NCBI RefSeq assembly: GCF_900178005.1
Contig: NZ_FXBS01000006.1
Span: forward strand, 372,001-436,000
From: Tuberibacillus sp. Marseille-P3662
GTDB lineage: Bacteria > Bacillota > Bacilli > Bacillales > Sporolactobacillaceae
Direction of reading: 5' to 3'
Length of the DNA stretch: 64,000 bases
The position numbers and the translations under genes were made by a program. Positions 26,215 through 35,013 of the stretch are shown one piece after another (position 1 is the stretch's first letter; every line of letters starts with the position of its first letter). The notes beneath the pieces were generated by a model. It saw nothing but the letters and a program-made list of their open reading frames with translations. It was not told where the DNA came from and ran no database searches.

Positions 26215-28581
26215 ATGCAAGACCGCGTTTTAAAACTGTTAGAATACGAAAAAGTCATTGAGCAGTTAAAACAACATGCCTCATCTTCGTTGGGAGAAAC
26301 AGCGGCTGATCACCTACGACCAGAAACCGAGAAAGAAACGATTTCTCAAATGATTGAGGAGACTGATGAAGGTGTCAACATTCTCCGTCTTAAAGGTCAT
26401 TTTCCCTTCGGGGGTATCACTGATATTCGCCCACAGCTCAAAAGGACAGACATTGGCGGTGTGTTAAATGCTGGTGAATTGATGGCGATTGCCGACACAA
26501 TTCGAGGTAGCCGGATCGTCAAGCATTTTATAACTGAATTGATCGAAGAAGACGTTCAAGTACCACGGCTGTATGGAAGGGTTCAATTCATTGAACCCTT
26601 AACGACACTAGAGCACGCTATCCGTGATTGTGTCGATGAACAGGGCGGCATATTGGATACAGCCAGTGACCAATTGCGATCGATTCGTACTCAAATCAAA
26701 ACATTTGATAGTCGCATCAAAGATAAGTTATCAGCGATGACACGCTCTAATGAAACAAGAAAAATGTTGTCAGAAGCGATTGTAACCATTCGTAATGATC
26801 GCTATGTTATCCCCGTGAAAGCCGAATCGAAAGCGGCATTTGGAGGCATTGTTCATGACCAATCTGCTTCAGGAGCTACTTTTTTTGTTGAACCGAGGTC
26901 GATCGTTGATATAAATAACCAATTAAATGAAGCCAAAGGTAAAGAGCGGCATGAAGTTGAACGGATTTTGAGACAGCTTTCCGAACAAGTGTCATCTTAT
27001 GTGTCTGAACTTCAAGACCATGTTGATGCTTTGGCACAGGTTGATTTTATTATGACCAGGGCGAAATATGCTCAATCGCTCCGCGCAACAAAGCCAGTCG
27101 TGAGTGCAAATGGGCGATTGAATTATAAAAAAGCCAGGCACCCTTTGCTTTCTGAGCAAGAAGCTGTCCCAATTAATATTATATTAAATCGGGACGAACA
27201 AGCGATGATTGTTACGGGACCAAATACCGGTGGTAAAACGGTGACTTTAAAAACGACCGGTTTGTTAACACTTATGGCGCAGTCAGGTTTGCATCTGCCG
27301 GTTGAAGATGGTTCGGAGTTCGTCATTTATAAGCATGTGTTTGCGGACATTGGTGATGAACAGTCCATTGAACAAAACTTGAGTACGTTCTCATCACATA
27401 TGACAAATATTGTTGAAATCATTGACCAGGTGGATCATGAAAGCCTTGTGCTGTTTGATGAGTTGGGAGCGGGAACCGATCCGCAAGAAGGGGCAGCGTT
27501 ATCGATTGCCATTTTAGATGATGTTCGAGCCCGTGGTGCGACAATTTTAGCTACCACTCATTATAGTGAATTAAAAGCTTATGCTTTTTCACGAGAAGGG
27601 GTCATTAATGCCAGTGTTGAATTTGACATTGAAACCTTAAGCCCCACTTATCGTTTATTAATAGGTGTGCCTGGTAGAAGTAATGCTTTTGAAATTTCAC
27701 AGAGGTTAGGACTGTCAGAAAAAATCATTCATCATGCCAAGGAGCAGATCGGTGCTGATACATCAAAAGTTGATCAAATGATCGCATCTCTCGAAACGAA
27801 TCGCAAAGAAGCTGAAGAAGCTCGTGAAGAAGCGGAAACGGTTCGCGCTGAATTGCGTGAGCAGCAGGCGCAGTTAAATCAGGAACAACAAGAGCTTGAA
27901 GCCAAAAAAGAACAGATTATCAAACGGACTGAACAAAAAGCAAAAGATCGGTTGGAGAAAGTAAGAGGCGAAGCTGCAGATATTATAGAGGATCTTAGAA
28001 ATAAACAAAAGAACGTCAACGCCCAAGTCAAAGATCATGAATTGATTGAGGCCAAGTCCCATTTGGATCATGCGTTAGATACTGTGACAAACCAAACGAA
28101 ATCCTCGGAGAATCAGGAGGAGAACAATCAAGCCATCAGGCAGACCTTTGAACCCGGTCAAGAGGTGAAAGTTCAATCGTTTGGACAAAAAGGGAGTATT
28201 GTTGAGCGGCTAAATGATCAGGAGTATCTCGTCCAAGTCGGTATTATGAAAATGAATATTAAGGCGAGTGATCTCAAGCCGGTTAAAGAAGAAAAACAAA
28301 CCAAACCGGTCGTGAATGTTAAAGGCCCTTCCAAGACAACGAAAACAGAGCTGGACTTACGCGGGGAACGTTATGAAGAGGCTATGAATCGGTTGGATCA
28401 ATATTTAGATGCTGCCCTACTTGCGGGCTACCCGCAAGTGTCTATTATCCATGGAAAGGGCACAGGCGTTTTAAGAAAAGCCGTACAAAAAAAATTAACG
28501 CACCATCCTAGGGTCAAAAATACACGACTTGGAGGCATGGGTGAAGGCGGCAGCGGTGTCACAGTGGTTGAATTTAAGTAA
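26215..28581 (+). CDS. mutS2: MutS2 (endonuclease MutS2 / ribosome-rescue factor)
   Basis: A 788-residue MutS2. Walker A is GPNTGGKT (about residue 335), Walker B LVLFDELGAGTDP, followed by a long coiled coil (about 520-630, EEAREEAETVRAELREQQ). The C-terminal Smr domain shows LDLRGERYEEA and HGKGTGVLRKAV. It lacks the mismatch-recognition domain of MutS. Family roles include control of recombination and, more recently, splitting collided ribosomes. AGGAGG precedes ATG. Followed by DUF350 as in B. subtilis. Confidence 0.96.
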   Translation: MQDRVLKLLEYEKVIEQLKQHASSSLGETAADHLRPETEKETISQMIEETDEGVNILRLKGHFPFGGITDIRPQLKRTDIGGVLNAGELMAIADTIRGSRIVKHFITELIEEDVQVPRLYGRVQFIEPLTTLEHAIRDCVDEQGGILDTASDQLRSIRTQIKTFDSRIKDKLSAMTRSNETRKMLSEAIVTIRNDRYVIPVKAESKAAFGGIVHDQSASGATFFVEPRSIVDINNQLNEAKGKERHEVERILRQLSEQVSSYVSELQDHVDALAQVDFIMTRAKYAQSLRATKPVVSANGRLNYKKARHPLLSEQEAVPINIILNRDEQAMIVTGPNTGGKTVTLKTTGLLTLMAQSGLHLPVEDGSEFVIYKHVFADIGDEQSIEQNLSTFSSHMTNIVEIIDQVDHESLVLFDELGAGTDPQEGAALSIAILDDVRARGATILATTHYSELKAYAFSREGVINASVEFDIETLSPTYRLLIGVPGRSNAFEISQRLGLSEKIIHHAKEQIGADTSKVDQMIASLETNRKEAEEAREEAETVRAELREQQAQLNQEQQELEAKKEQIIKRTEQKAKDRLEKVRGEAADIIEDLRNKQKNVNAQVKDHELIEAKSHLDHALDTVTNQTKSSENQEENNQAIRQTFEPGQEVKVQSFGQKGSIVERLNDQEYLVQVGIMKMNIKASDLKPVKEEKQTKPVVNVKGPSKTTKTELDLRGERYEEAMNRLDQYLDAALLAGYPQVSIIHGKGTGVLRKAVQKKLTHHPRVKNTRLGGMGEGGSGVTVVEFK

Positions 28582-28689
28582 AAGGCAATATTAGCAATAA
28601 GAGAGCATCATATTGTTACTAAGGCGTTAACACTTTGTTCGTCCAATCTGATGAATATGATAATGATCCAAGTGGAGGTGAGTTGGGCA

Positions 28690-29097
28690 TTGGAATTGAT
28701 ATGGGGAAACCTTTATTTACAGTCACTCGCCTATTATAGTGTGGTTGTATTGTGTATGATTGTATACTTAGCTGTTTTTGAGTTATTGACAAGCTATAAA
28801 AATTGGGTGGAAATAAAAAAAGGAAACCTTGCTGTCGCCTTGGCAACGGGAGGAAAAATTTTTGGGATCGCTAATCTATTCCGGTTTTCCATTAACCATA
28901 ATGAAGTGCTGTTAGATACGATTATACACGGAACATACGGTTTTGTTCTTTTGCTGCTCGGATACTTCATCTTTGAATTTTTAACACCCAGTTTTAAAAT
29001 TGACAATGAGATTAAAGAGGGAAATACGGCGGTTGGGTTTATTTCAGCCGTGATATCAATTGGATTGTCATTTGTTTTGGGAGCGAGTTTGTCTTAA
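28690..29097 (+). CDS. yshE: DUF350 membrane protein (YshE-like)
   Basis: A 135-residue membrane protein with four hydrophobic segments, alternating with two charged loops (ELLTSYKNWVEIKKGN and FKIDNEIKEGNTAVGF) that are the DUF350 repeat signature. Function is not known. TTG 28690 is placed about 9 bases after GGAGGTG (28674-28680) and gives the length of its B. subtilis relative. Upstream in-frame ATGs (28651 and later) would include the ribosome site in the coding region. The gene lies between mutS2 and lcfA, matching synteny. Confidence 0.82.
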   Translation: MELIWGNLYLQSLAYYSVVVLCMIVYLAVFELLTSYKNWVEIKKGNLAVALATGGKIFGIANLFRFSINHNEVLLDTIIHGTYGFVLLLLGYFIFEFLTPSFKIDNEIKEGNTAVGFISAVISIGLSFVLGASLS

Positions 29098-29184
29098 CAG
29101 GGAATAAGGAACATCGCTAACAACTCGGGCGTCCTGTTGTATCGCCGATGCTAGCACGTCATGTGCGTTGAAGGGGGATCGCGT

Positions 29185-29265
29185 TTGGAAACCCTGGCTA
29201 AAGTCTTAATTGTATGTTGTATAGGGTTTGGTCTTGCCGGTGTTATATATTTACTCATAGCATAA
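29185..29265 (+). CDS. 26-residue membrane peptide
   Basis: A short reading frame too small for normal gene finders. TTG 29185 is preceded by AAGGGGGA six bases away. It reads METLAKVLIVCCIGFGLAGV followed by IYLLIA: a single membrane span with a paired cysteine. TAA falls one base before a strong terminator. Ribosome site, span and terminator together suggest a real gene. I do not recognise a family. Confidence 0.55.
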   Translation: METLAKVLIVCCIGFGLAGVIYLLIA

Positions 29266-29266
29266 T

Positions 29267-29300
29267 AAAAGCTTGCATCTATGGTGCAAGCTTTTATATA
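29267..29300 (+). terminator. Terminator after the 26-residue peptide
   Basis: Perfect 11-base arms (29267-29277, 29285-29295) with a 7-base loop, ending in TTTTATATAT. Confidence 0.85.
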
Positions 29301-29358
29301 TATAAGTAATTATTTAAAAAATTAGTGCAAAGAGCTATTCAAATGAAAGGGGTTACAT

Positions 29359-29364
29359 TATAAT
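29359..29364 (+). promoter_or_regulatory. Probable -10 box of lcfA
   Basis: A perfect TATAAT 62 bases before lcfA. The candidate -35 (TATTCA, 29336-29341, 17 bases away) is weak. Confidence 0.45.
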
Positions 29365-29425
29365 AGAGGATAAGGAATGTGTATAGAAAAAGGGACGGTG
29401 TAAAATAAACAAGGAGGTTTAATGC

Positions 29426-31108
29426 ATGGCAAGCTCAAAGAAGTGGCTCGAGCATTATCCTGAATCCGTACCTAAAGACATTGAACTTGATGATTTGTCC
29501 TTACATCATTATTTAAAGAAAGCAGCTAACGAGTTTCCAACTAAGTCAGCAATCCATTTTCTTGGAAAGGAGATGACCTATCAAGAGCTTTACAATGATG
29601 TGTTGAAATTGGCCTCCCAATTGCAAGCGTTAGGTTTGAAAAAGGGAGAGCGGATATCCGTTATGTTGCCTAATTCCCCACAGGCCGTGATTGCCTATTA
29701 TGCTGTTTTGGTAGCTGGTGGTGTTGTCGTGCAAACGAATCCTCTATATATGGAGAGAGAACTAGAACATCAGTTGTCAGATTCAGGCTCTAAAATGATG
29801 ATTTGCATCGATATGGCTTATCCCAAAGTTAAAAACGTACTGCCGAAGACGCAACTCCAAGAGATCATCGTCACAGGTGTTCAAGATTATCTGCCGTTTC
29901 CAAAAAACGTGCTATACCCATGGCTGAACAAAAAGAAGTTACAGTCAGCTAAAGAGCAAATAGCGAAGGATCGTGTTCACGCATTCAAAACGCTTGTTGA
30001 GAAAGGAACACCATCTGTCACTGAAGTGACCACTAATCCTCGCCAAGATCTGGCATTACTTCAATATACCGGTGGAACAACGGGTTTGGCCAAAGGTGTG
30101 ATGTTAACCCATCATAATTTAATTGCGAATACGGTTCAATCCCAACATTGGATGTACAAAACGACGTATAGTGAAGAATCGATTCTTGGTATTTTACCTT
30201 TCTTTCATGTGTACGGCATGACCATTGTCATGAATTTGTCTATTATGCATGTCTCACGCATGATCATTTTACCCAATTTTGATGCCAAAGAAGTCTTGAA
30301 AACGATCCAGAAGCAAAAGCCGACCTTGTTTCCAGGTGCTCCGACAATGTATGTTGGTCTCATTCATCATCCTGATATTCAGCAATATGACCTGTCATCA
30401 ATTGAAACGTGTATTAGTGGCTCTGCTCCGTTACCCAGGGAAGTTCAACAAAAATTTGAAGATTTGACAGGAGGTCGACTTGTCGAAGGTTATGGCTTAA
30501 CGGAGGCTGCACCTGTCACTCACTGTAATTTAATATGGGAGGAGAATCGTAAGGGCAGTATTGGCTTGCCGTGGCCAGGTACCGATGCAATGGTTTATGA
30601 TGATGAGACGGGGCTAGAATGTGACCTCAATACTGTTGGAGAGTTGGCTGTAAAAGGACCACAAGTGATGAAAGGCTATTGGAATCGTCCGGAAGATACA
30701 AAAGGGACTTTCCATGAAGACTGGCTTTTGACCGGAGATATGGCTTATATGGATGAAGCAGGTTATTTTTACATCGTTGATCGTAAAAAAGATACGATTT
30801 TGGCCGGTGGATTTAACATTTATCCGCGTGAAGTGGAAGAAGTTCTGTATGAACACTCAGCTGTTAAAGAAGCAGCTGTCATCGGCGTTCCGGATGCTTA
30901 TCGCGGTGAAACGGTTAAAGCTTTTGTTGTTTCTGATGACGGTTACCCTGTTTCAGAAGCCGATCTTGAACAACATTGTCGCAAACATTTAGCTGCCTAC
31001 AAAATACCACGAATTTATGAATTTAGAGAATCGCTTCCCAAAACGACGGTTGGAAAAGTCCTGAAAAGATCTTTGAATGACGATCAAAAAGGGAAAATGG
31101 GCTCATAA
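29426..31108 (+). CDS. lcfA: Long-chain acyl-CoA ligase
   Basis: A 560-residue acyl-CoA synthetase of the ANL superfamily. The AMP-binding motif is LLQYTGGTTGLAKGVMLTH (about residue 212-230), with VEGYGLTEAAPVTH and, near the C-terminus, the hinge DRKKDTILAGGFNIYPREVE and catalytic-lysine region KTTVGKVLKRSL. It activates fatty acids with ATP and CoA for beta-oxidation. AAGGAGG precedes the ATG. It is followed by fadR, fadB, etfB and etfA in the same order as the B. subtilis lcfA operon. Confidence 0.95.
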   Translation: MASSKKWLEHYPESVPKDIELDDLSLHHYLKKAANEFPTKSAIHFLGKEMTYQELYNDVLKLASQLQALGLKKGERISVMLPNSPQAVIAYYAVLVAGGVVVQTNPLYMERELEHQLSDSGSKMMICIDMAYPKVKNVLPKTQLQEIIVTGVQDYLPFPKNVLYPWLNKKKLQSAKEQIAKDRVHAFKTLVEKGTPSVTEVTTNPRQDLALLQYTGGTTGLAKGVMLTHHNLIANTVQSQHWMYKTTYSEESILGILPFFHVYGMTIVMNLSIMHVSRMIILPNFDAKEVLKTIQKQKPTLFPGAPTMYVGLIHHPDIQQYDLSSIETCISGSAPLPREVQQKFEDLTGGRLVEGYGLTEAAPVTHCNLIWEENRKGSIGLPWPGTDAMVYDDETGLECDLNTVGELAVKGPQVMKGYWNRPEDTKGTFHEDWLLTGDMAYMDEAGYFYIVDRKKDTILAGGFNIYPREVEEVLYEHSAVKEAAVIGVPDAYRGETVKAFVVSDDGYPVSEADLEQHCRKHLAAYKIPRIYEFRESLPKTTVGKVLKRSLNDDQKGKMGS

Positions 31109-31135
31109 AAGGACATAGGAGGCCGGCCTTAACAA

Positions 31136-31164
31136 TTGACCGGGCAGGTATCTTCGTTTATAAT
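31136..31164 (+). promoter_or_regulatory. SigA promoter of fadR
   Basis: TTGACC (31136-31141), 17 bases, then TATAAT (31159-31164). Start of transcription should fall near 31171, inside the FadR operator. Confidence 0.85.
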
Positions 31165-31169
31165 AAAAT

Positions 31170-31187
31170 TGAATGATTATTCATTCA
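31170..31187. promoter_or_regulatory. FadR operator
   Basis: TGAATGATTATTCATTCA fits the palindromic FadR (YsiA) site known from Bacillus (TGAATGA..A.TCATTCA). It begins 5 bases after the -10 box, so FadR bound here would block its own promoter and the downstream fadB-etfBA genes. Long-chain acyl-CoA is the known signal that releases FadR. Confidence 0.88.
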
Positions 31188-31207
31188 GTTGTTAGTGAGG
31201 TATAGTC

Positions 31208-31792
31208 ATGGCTGTTAAAAATAAACCGAAGTATCGGAAAATTATTAATGCTGCGGTTAATGTGATTGCTGATAAAGGTTTTTATCAAGCACAAATATCG
31301 AAAATTGCCAAGCAAGCCGGCGTCGCTGATGGGACCATTTATTTATATTTTGAAAATAAGGAAGAGTTATTAACTTCTTTGTTTGAAGAAAAAATGGGAG
31401 AATTTATTCAAAAGGTTGAAGACGAACTGGCAGGAATTGACGATGTTAAGGAGAAGCTGCTTAAATTAGTATTTATGCATTTTAAATGGCTTGATGAAGA
31501 TTGGTCTTTAGCAGCCGTCACTCAGTTGGAACTGCGGCAAACGAATAAAAACATCCGGTTGAAAATTAATGATACCTTAAAAGGGTATTTAACGCTGATC
31601 GATAACATTATTAAAACTGGCCAAGAACAGGGACTGTTTAGAGATTATTTGGATGTAAGACTAGCCAGGCAGATGATCTTTGGGACTATGGATGAAACGG
31701 TTACTAATTGGGTGATTAATGAGCATCGTTATCCATTGTTAGACTTGGCCCATCCTGTTGTAGATTTGTTAATAAATGGACTGAGAAAATAA
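31208..31792 (+). CDS. fadR: FadR, TetR-family repressor of fatty-acid degradation
   Basis: A 194-residue TetR-family regulator. The N-terminal helix-turn-helix covers about residues 9-55 (IINAAVNVIADKGFYQAQIS, VADGTIYLYFENKEELL); the rest is the ligand-binding and dimer domain. It matches FadR (YsiA) in length and position in the lcfA-fadR-fadB-etfBA order. A promoter with a consensus FadR operator lies just upstream, pointing to autoregulation. Ribosome site is GTGAGG. Confidence 0.93.
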   Translation: MAVKNKPKYRKIINAAVNVIADKGFYQAQISKIAKQAGVADGTIYLYFENKEELLTSLFEEKMGEFIQKVEDELAGIDDVKEKLLKLVFMHFKWLDEDWSLAAVTQLELRQTNKNIRLKINDTLKGYLTLIDNIIKTGQEQGLFRDYLDVRLARQMIFGTMDETVTNWVINEHRYPLLDLAHPVVDLLINGLRK

Positions 31793-31817
31793 TGGTCCAT
31801 TTACTATATACACATTT

Positions 31818-31831
31818 TGAAAGCGGTTTAT
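31818..31831 (+). promoter_or_regulatory. Possible cre (CcpA) site upstream of fadB
   Basis: TGAAAGCGGTTTAT in the 59-base gap between fadR and fadB agrees with most conserved cre positions but misses the last two (CA). CcpA control of fatty-acid breakdown in Bacillus is known; this particular site is only a sequence match. Confidence 0.3.
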
Positions 31832-31851
31832 ATAGAAAGGAAGTGGTGGGA

Positions 31852-32625
31852 ATGACGGTTCTATCATGGCGATTAGAAGAAAACGTGGCCATTGTTACCC
31901 TAAATCGCCCCCCGGCAAATGCTATAGCATCAAGTGTTATAAAAGAACTCGCGGAAACATTTACTGAGATTGAAGCGAGGTCTGAAGCTAAGGTTGTCGT
32001 GCTACATGGTAAGGGACGGTTTTTTTCTGCTGGAGCCGATATAAAAGAATTGACGACTTTGCAAGAGGATAGGGGGGTCAAGGGTCTAGCTAAGGAAGGT
32101 CAAGATGTCTTTAATAGGATTGAAAATTTTAAGAAACCGGTTATTGCTGCTATTCATGGAGCAGCTCTTGGCGGTGGTCTAGAATTGGCGCTGGCTTGTC
32201 ATATTAGAATTGCTTCAGATAATGCCAAACTTGGATTACCCGAAATGCAATTGGGCTTAATTCCGGGATTTGCCGGCACTCAGAGACTCTCACTTCGCAT
32301 AGGAACTCCTAGAGCCACGGAAATGGTTATGATCGGCGATCCCATATCTGGAAAGATGGCCTACGAATGGGGGCTCGTCAATCGGGTTGTTTCTGAGGAA
32401 CAATTAATAGATGAAGCTATGAATTTAGCGAACAAAATTGCTGAAAAGAGTGCAATTTCTCTCTCTTATGGATTAGAGTGTTTATCTTATGCCCGGCTAG
32501 GACGTTTTGAAGAGGGTATGAAGATTGAGGCAGAGCATTTTGGAGATATTTTCAATACCCATGATGCTAAGGAAGGGATTCAAGCATTTATTGAAAAACG
32601 ATCACCTGAATTTAAAGATCATTAA
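31852..32625 (+). CDS. fadB: Enoyl-CoA hydratase
   Basis: A 257-residue crotonase-fold protein, the same size as B. subtilis FadB (YsiB). The oxyanion-hole segments FFSAGADIKEL and IHGAALGGGLELAL and the active-site stretch GLPEMQLGLIPGFAGTQRL with the catalytic glutamates are present. It hydrates trans-2-enoyl-CoA in beta-oxidation. ATG 31852 follows AAGGAAG by 8 bases; an in-frame ATG at 31792 overlapping the fadR stop would add 20 residues not expected for the family. Confidence 0.92.
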   Translation: MTVLSWRLEENVAIVTLNRPPANAIASSVIKELAETFTEIEARSEAKVVVLHGKGRFFSAGADIKELTTLQEDRGVKGLAKEGQDVFNRIENFKKPVIAAIHGAALGGGLELALACHIRIASDNAKLGLPEMQLGLIPGFAGTQRLSLRIGTPRATEMVMIGDPISGKMAYEWGLVNRVVSEEQLIDEAMNLANKIAEKSAISLSYGLECLSYARLGRFEEGMKIEAEHFGDIFNTHDAKEGIQAFIEKRSPEFKDH

Positions 32626-32649
32626 TCGTTAGGAAGGATGGGAAAAAAG

Positions 32650-33420
32650 ATGAATTTATTTGTCATTATGAAGCGCACGTTTGATACGGAAGAAAAAATT
32701 ATCATTGAAGATGGACACATTTCAGATGACGATGCCCAGTTTATCATCAATCCGTATGATGAGTATGCTATTGAAGAAGCGATTCAACTGCGTGAAGCTC
32801 ACGGGGGAGAGGTTACCGTCGTCACTATTGGCGATGAAGATGCTGAAAAAGAACTAAGAACGGCACTCGCGATGGGGTGTGACAAAGCCGTTTTAATTGA
32901 GAATGAGGATGTGGATGATTATGATCAGACATCAACATCTGAGATTTTAAAGGCTTATTTCAAAGATAAAGACTACGATTTGATCTTAGGCGGTAATGTT
33001 TCTAATGATCAAGGATCCGGTCAAATCGGGCCGCGCCTAGCTGAGAATCTAGGCATCGCACACGTATCGACCATTGTTAATCTTGAGACTGATGGTCAAA
33101 CAGCAACCGTTGAACGTGATGTTGAAGGAGATGCTGAAATCATCGAAGTAGACCTTCCTCTTGTATTAACTGCTCAACAAGGATTAAATGAACCGCGCTA
33201 TCCATCCTTGCCTGGTATTATGAAGGCAAAGAAAAAACCACTGGAAAATTTGGAATTAGATGACTTGGATTTAGATGAAGATGATGTTGAAGGAAAGACA
33301 AAAACCATTGAGGTGTTTTTACCTCCGGAAAAGACAGCTGGACGTGTGCTTGAAGGTGAGGTTGAGGACCAAGCAAAAGAACTTGTTCAACTTTTAAGAA
33401 CGGAAGCTAAAGTCATATAA
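32650..33420 (+). CDS. etfB: Electron transfer flavoprotein beta subunit
   Basis: A 256-residue ETF beta subunit. The early NLFVIMKRTFDTEEKI, the AMP-binding GNVSNDQGSGQIGPRLAENLG and the recognition-loop region LNEPRYPSLPGIMKAKKKPL are typical. With EtfA it accepts electrons from acyl-CoA dehydrogenases. A strongly acidic stretch (LELDDLDLDEDDVEG) near residue 205 is unusual in density and suggests some salt or charge adaptation. ATG 32650 is chosen because ATG 32638 has no spacing from AGGAAGG. etfA follows after 58 bases. Confidence 0.95.
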   Translation: MNLFVIMKRTFDTEEKIIIEDGHISDDDAQFIINPYDEYAIEEAIQLREAHGGEVTVVTIGDEDAEKELRTALAMGCDKAVLIENEDVDDYDQTSTSEILKAYFKDKDYDLILGGNVSNDQGSGQIGPRLAENLGIAHVSTIVNLETDGQTATVERDVEGDAEIIEVDLPLVLTAQQGLNEPRYPSLPGIMKAKKKPLENLELDDLDLDEDDVEGKTKTIEVFLPPEKTAGRVLEGEVEDQAKELVQLLRTEAKVI

Positions 33421-33478
33421 CAGGAATACCTGTACGTCACAATGTAGTAAAAATGATTATAGAGGGAGGACGATGAAC

Positions 33479-34453
33479 ATGACACGAAAAACGCTCGTAT
33501 TAGCAGAAGTCCGTGACGGCCAAGTGAGACAAGTCTCTTTTGAAGCAATTGCTGCTGCGAAACAAATTGCTGGCAATGGTGAAGTTGTTGCTGCGGTTTG
33601 TAGTGATGCCGCAAGAGAATTAGCCCCTATATTAGGGCATTATGGTGCGGATCGGGTTCTGACTGTTGAAGATGATGAATTGAAATATTATACACCAGAT
33701 GCTTATAAGCAAGCCCTTAGTCAACTTATCGCAGCCGAAGCGCCTGAGGCCATTGTTATCGGGCATACAGCGATGGGGAAAGACTTATCAGCAGGACTGG
33801 CAGCGCGACTGAACGCGGCATTGATTTCTGATGTAACCAGCATTGATAGCGCGGAAGATCTTGTCTTCACGAGACCGATATATTCAGGAAAAGCGTTCGA
33901 GAAGAAAACCTTTAAAGATGATTTTACATTTATTACAATCCGTCCTAATAATATTGGTAGTCTTGAGAAAGATGAATCCCGAGACGTGTCCATTGAAGCG
34001 TTTGATGTTGCGATTTCAGACCTTCGAACAACGATTAAAGATATTGTTAAGAAGACATCCTCAGGTGTCGATTTATCTGAAGCTAAAGTCATTGTTTCCG
34101 GTGGCCGTGGCGTTAAAAGTGAAGAAGGATTCGAGCCTCTAGAAGAGCTTGCGGGTATTCTAGGAGGTGCGGTCGGGGCTTCCAGAGGGGCTTGCGATGC
34201 TCAGTATTGTGATTACTCATTACAAATTGGTCAAACTGGAAAAGTCGTCACACCCGATTTATATATTGCATGTGGTATATCGGGGGCGATTCAACATCTC
34301 GCAGGGATGTCTAATTCCAAAATTATTGTTGCTATAAATAAGGATCCAGAGGCGAACATCTTTAACGTCGCTGATTACGGTATTGTTGGTGATCTGTTCG
34401 AAGTGGTTCCGTTGTTGACCCAATATTTCAAAGAAGTCCTCCAAGAAGCTTAA
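33479..34453 (+). CDS. etfA: Electron transfer flavoprotein alpha subunit
   Basis: A 324-residue ETF alpha subunit. The C-terminal FAD domain shows VSGGRGVKSEEGFEPLEELA, GASRGACDAQY, GQTGKVVTPDLYIACGISGAIQH and NKDPEANIFNVADYGIVGD, the usual FAD-contact motifs. It pairs with EtfB and passes electrons to ETF-quinone acceptors. ATG 33479 lies about 8 bases after GAGGGAGGA; ATG 33473, two codons earlier, has almost no spacing. It ends the fad-etf transcript; no obvious terminator was seen before trxA. Confidence 0.95.
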   Translation: MTRKTLVLAEVRDGQVRQVSFEAIAAAKQIAGNGEVVAAVCSDAARELAPILGHYGADRVLTVEDDELKYYTPDAYKQALSQLIAAEAPEAIVIGHTAMGKDLSAGLAARLNAALISDVTSIDSAEDLVFTRPIYSGKAFEKKTFKDDFTFITIRPNNIGSLEKDESRDVSIEAFDVAISDLRTTIKDIVKKTSSGVDLSEAKVIVSGGRGVKSEEGFEPLEELAGILGGAVGASRGACDAQYCDYSLQIGQTGKVVTPDLYIACGISGAIQHLAGMSNSKIIVAINKDPEANIFNVADYGIVGDLFEVVPLLTQYFKEVLQEA

Positions 34454-34494
34454 TCTTAGTGTAAGTTGAGTTGATAGCATAACCTATAAGATGA

Positions 34495-34503
34495 TGATAT
34501 ACT
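34495..34503 (+). promoter_or_regulatory. Extended -10 promoter of trxA
   Basis: TGATATACT (TG-n-TATACT), 42 bases before trxA. The -35 is not clear. Confidence 0.45.
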
Positions 34504-34545
34504 TCTTAACGAATTAGATATTGCTTTTTTAAAGGAGGCAAATTC

Positions 34546-34860
34546 ATGGCAATTGTTACTGTCGATGATCAAAACTTCGCTGAAGCAACTTCAAGTGATG
34601 TCGTTCTAGCTGATTTTTGGGCACCGTGGTGTGGACCTTGTAAGATGGTTGCACCAGTATTGGAAGAAATCAGTGAGGAAATGGGCGATAAGGTTAAAAT
34701 TGCTAAATTGAACGTTGATGAAAACCAAGAAACGGCGAGTCAATACGGTGTTATGAGCATTCCAACGCTCATCTTGTTTAAAGACGGTGAAGTCGCTGAT
34801 AAAGTTGTTGGTTTCCAGCCAAAAGAAAAATTAGTTGAACTTATCGAGAACCATCAATAA
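34546..34860 (+). CDS. trxA: Thioredoxin
   Basis: A 104-residue thioredoxin of standard length, with active-site W28-C-G-P-C32, the cis-proline loop MSIPTLILFKDG and the C-terminal KEKLVELIE helix. It is a cytosolic disulfide reductase serving ribonucleotide reductase and many others. AAAGGAGGC precedes the ATG. A terminator follows and uvrC lies 153 bases downstream. In B. subtilis trxA is induced by disulfide and heat stress; no Spx-specific element can be read here. Confidence 0.97.
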   Translation: MAIVTVDDQNFAEATSSDVVLADFWAPWCGPCKMVAPVLEEISEEMGDKVKIAKLNVDENQETASQYGVMSIPTLILFKDGEVADKVVGFQPKEKLVELIENHQ

Positions 34861-34871
34861 TCTATTGTTTG

Positions 34872-34907
34872 AAAAGCTTGGGACCTTAGGGTTTCAAGCT
34901 TTTTTTG
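34872..34907 (+). terminator. Terminator after trxA
   Basis: AAAAGCTTG (34872-34880) pairs with CAAGCTTTT (from 34895), with an inner GGACC/GGTTT pairing, and T7 at the end. Confidence 0.88.
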
Positions 34908-34966
34908 GTGAATAGCGTCAATATTTCTCGGGAAATGCTGAAATTGTTAAAGACTCGTTCTTTATA

Positions 34967-34975
34967 TGTTATGAT
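34967..34975 (+). promoter_or_regulatory. Extended -10 promoter of uvrC
   Basis: TGTTATGAT, 38 bases before the uvrC start; TTAAAG 17 bases upstream is a weak -35. I saw no clear LexA box. Confidence 0.5.
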
Positions 34976-35013
34976 TTATAACGATAAGCTTAAAAAGAAG
35001 GAAATGAACGTCC

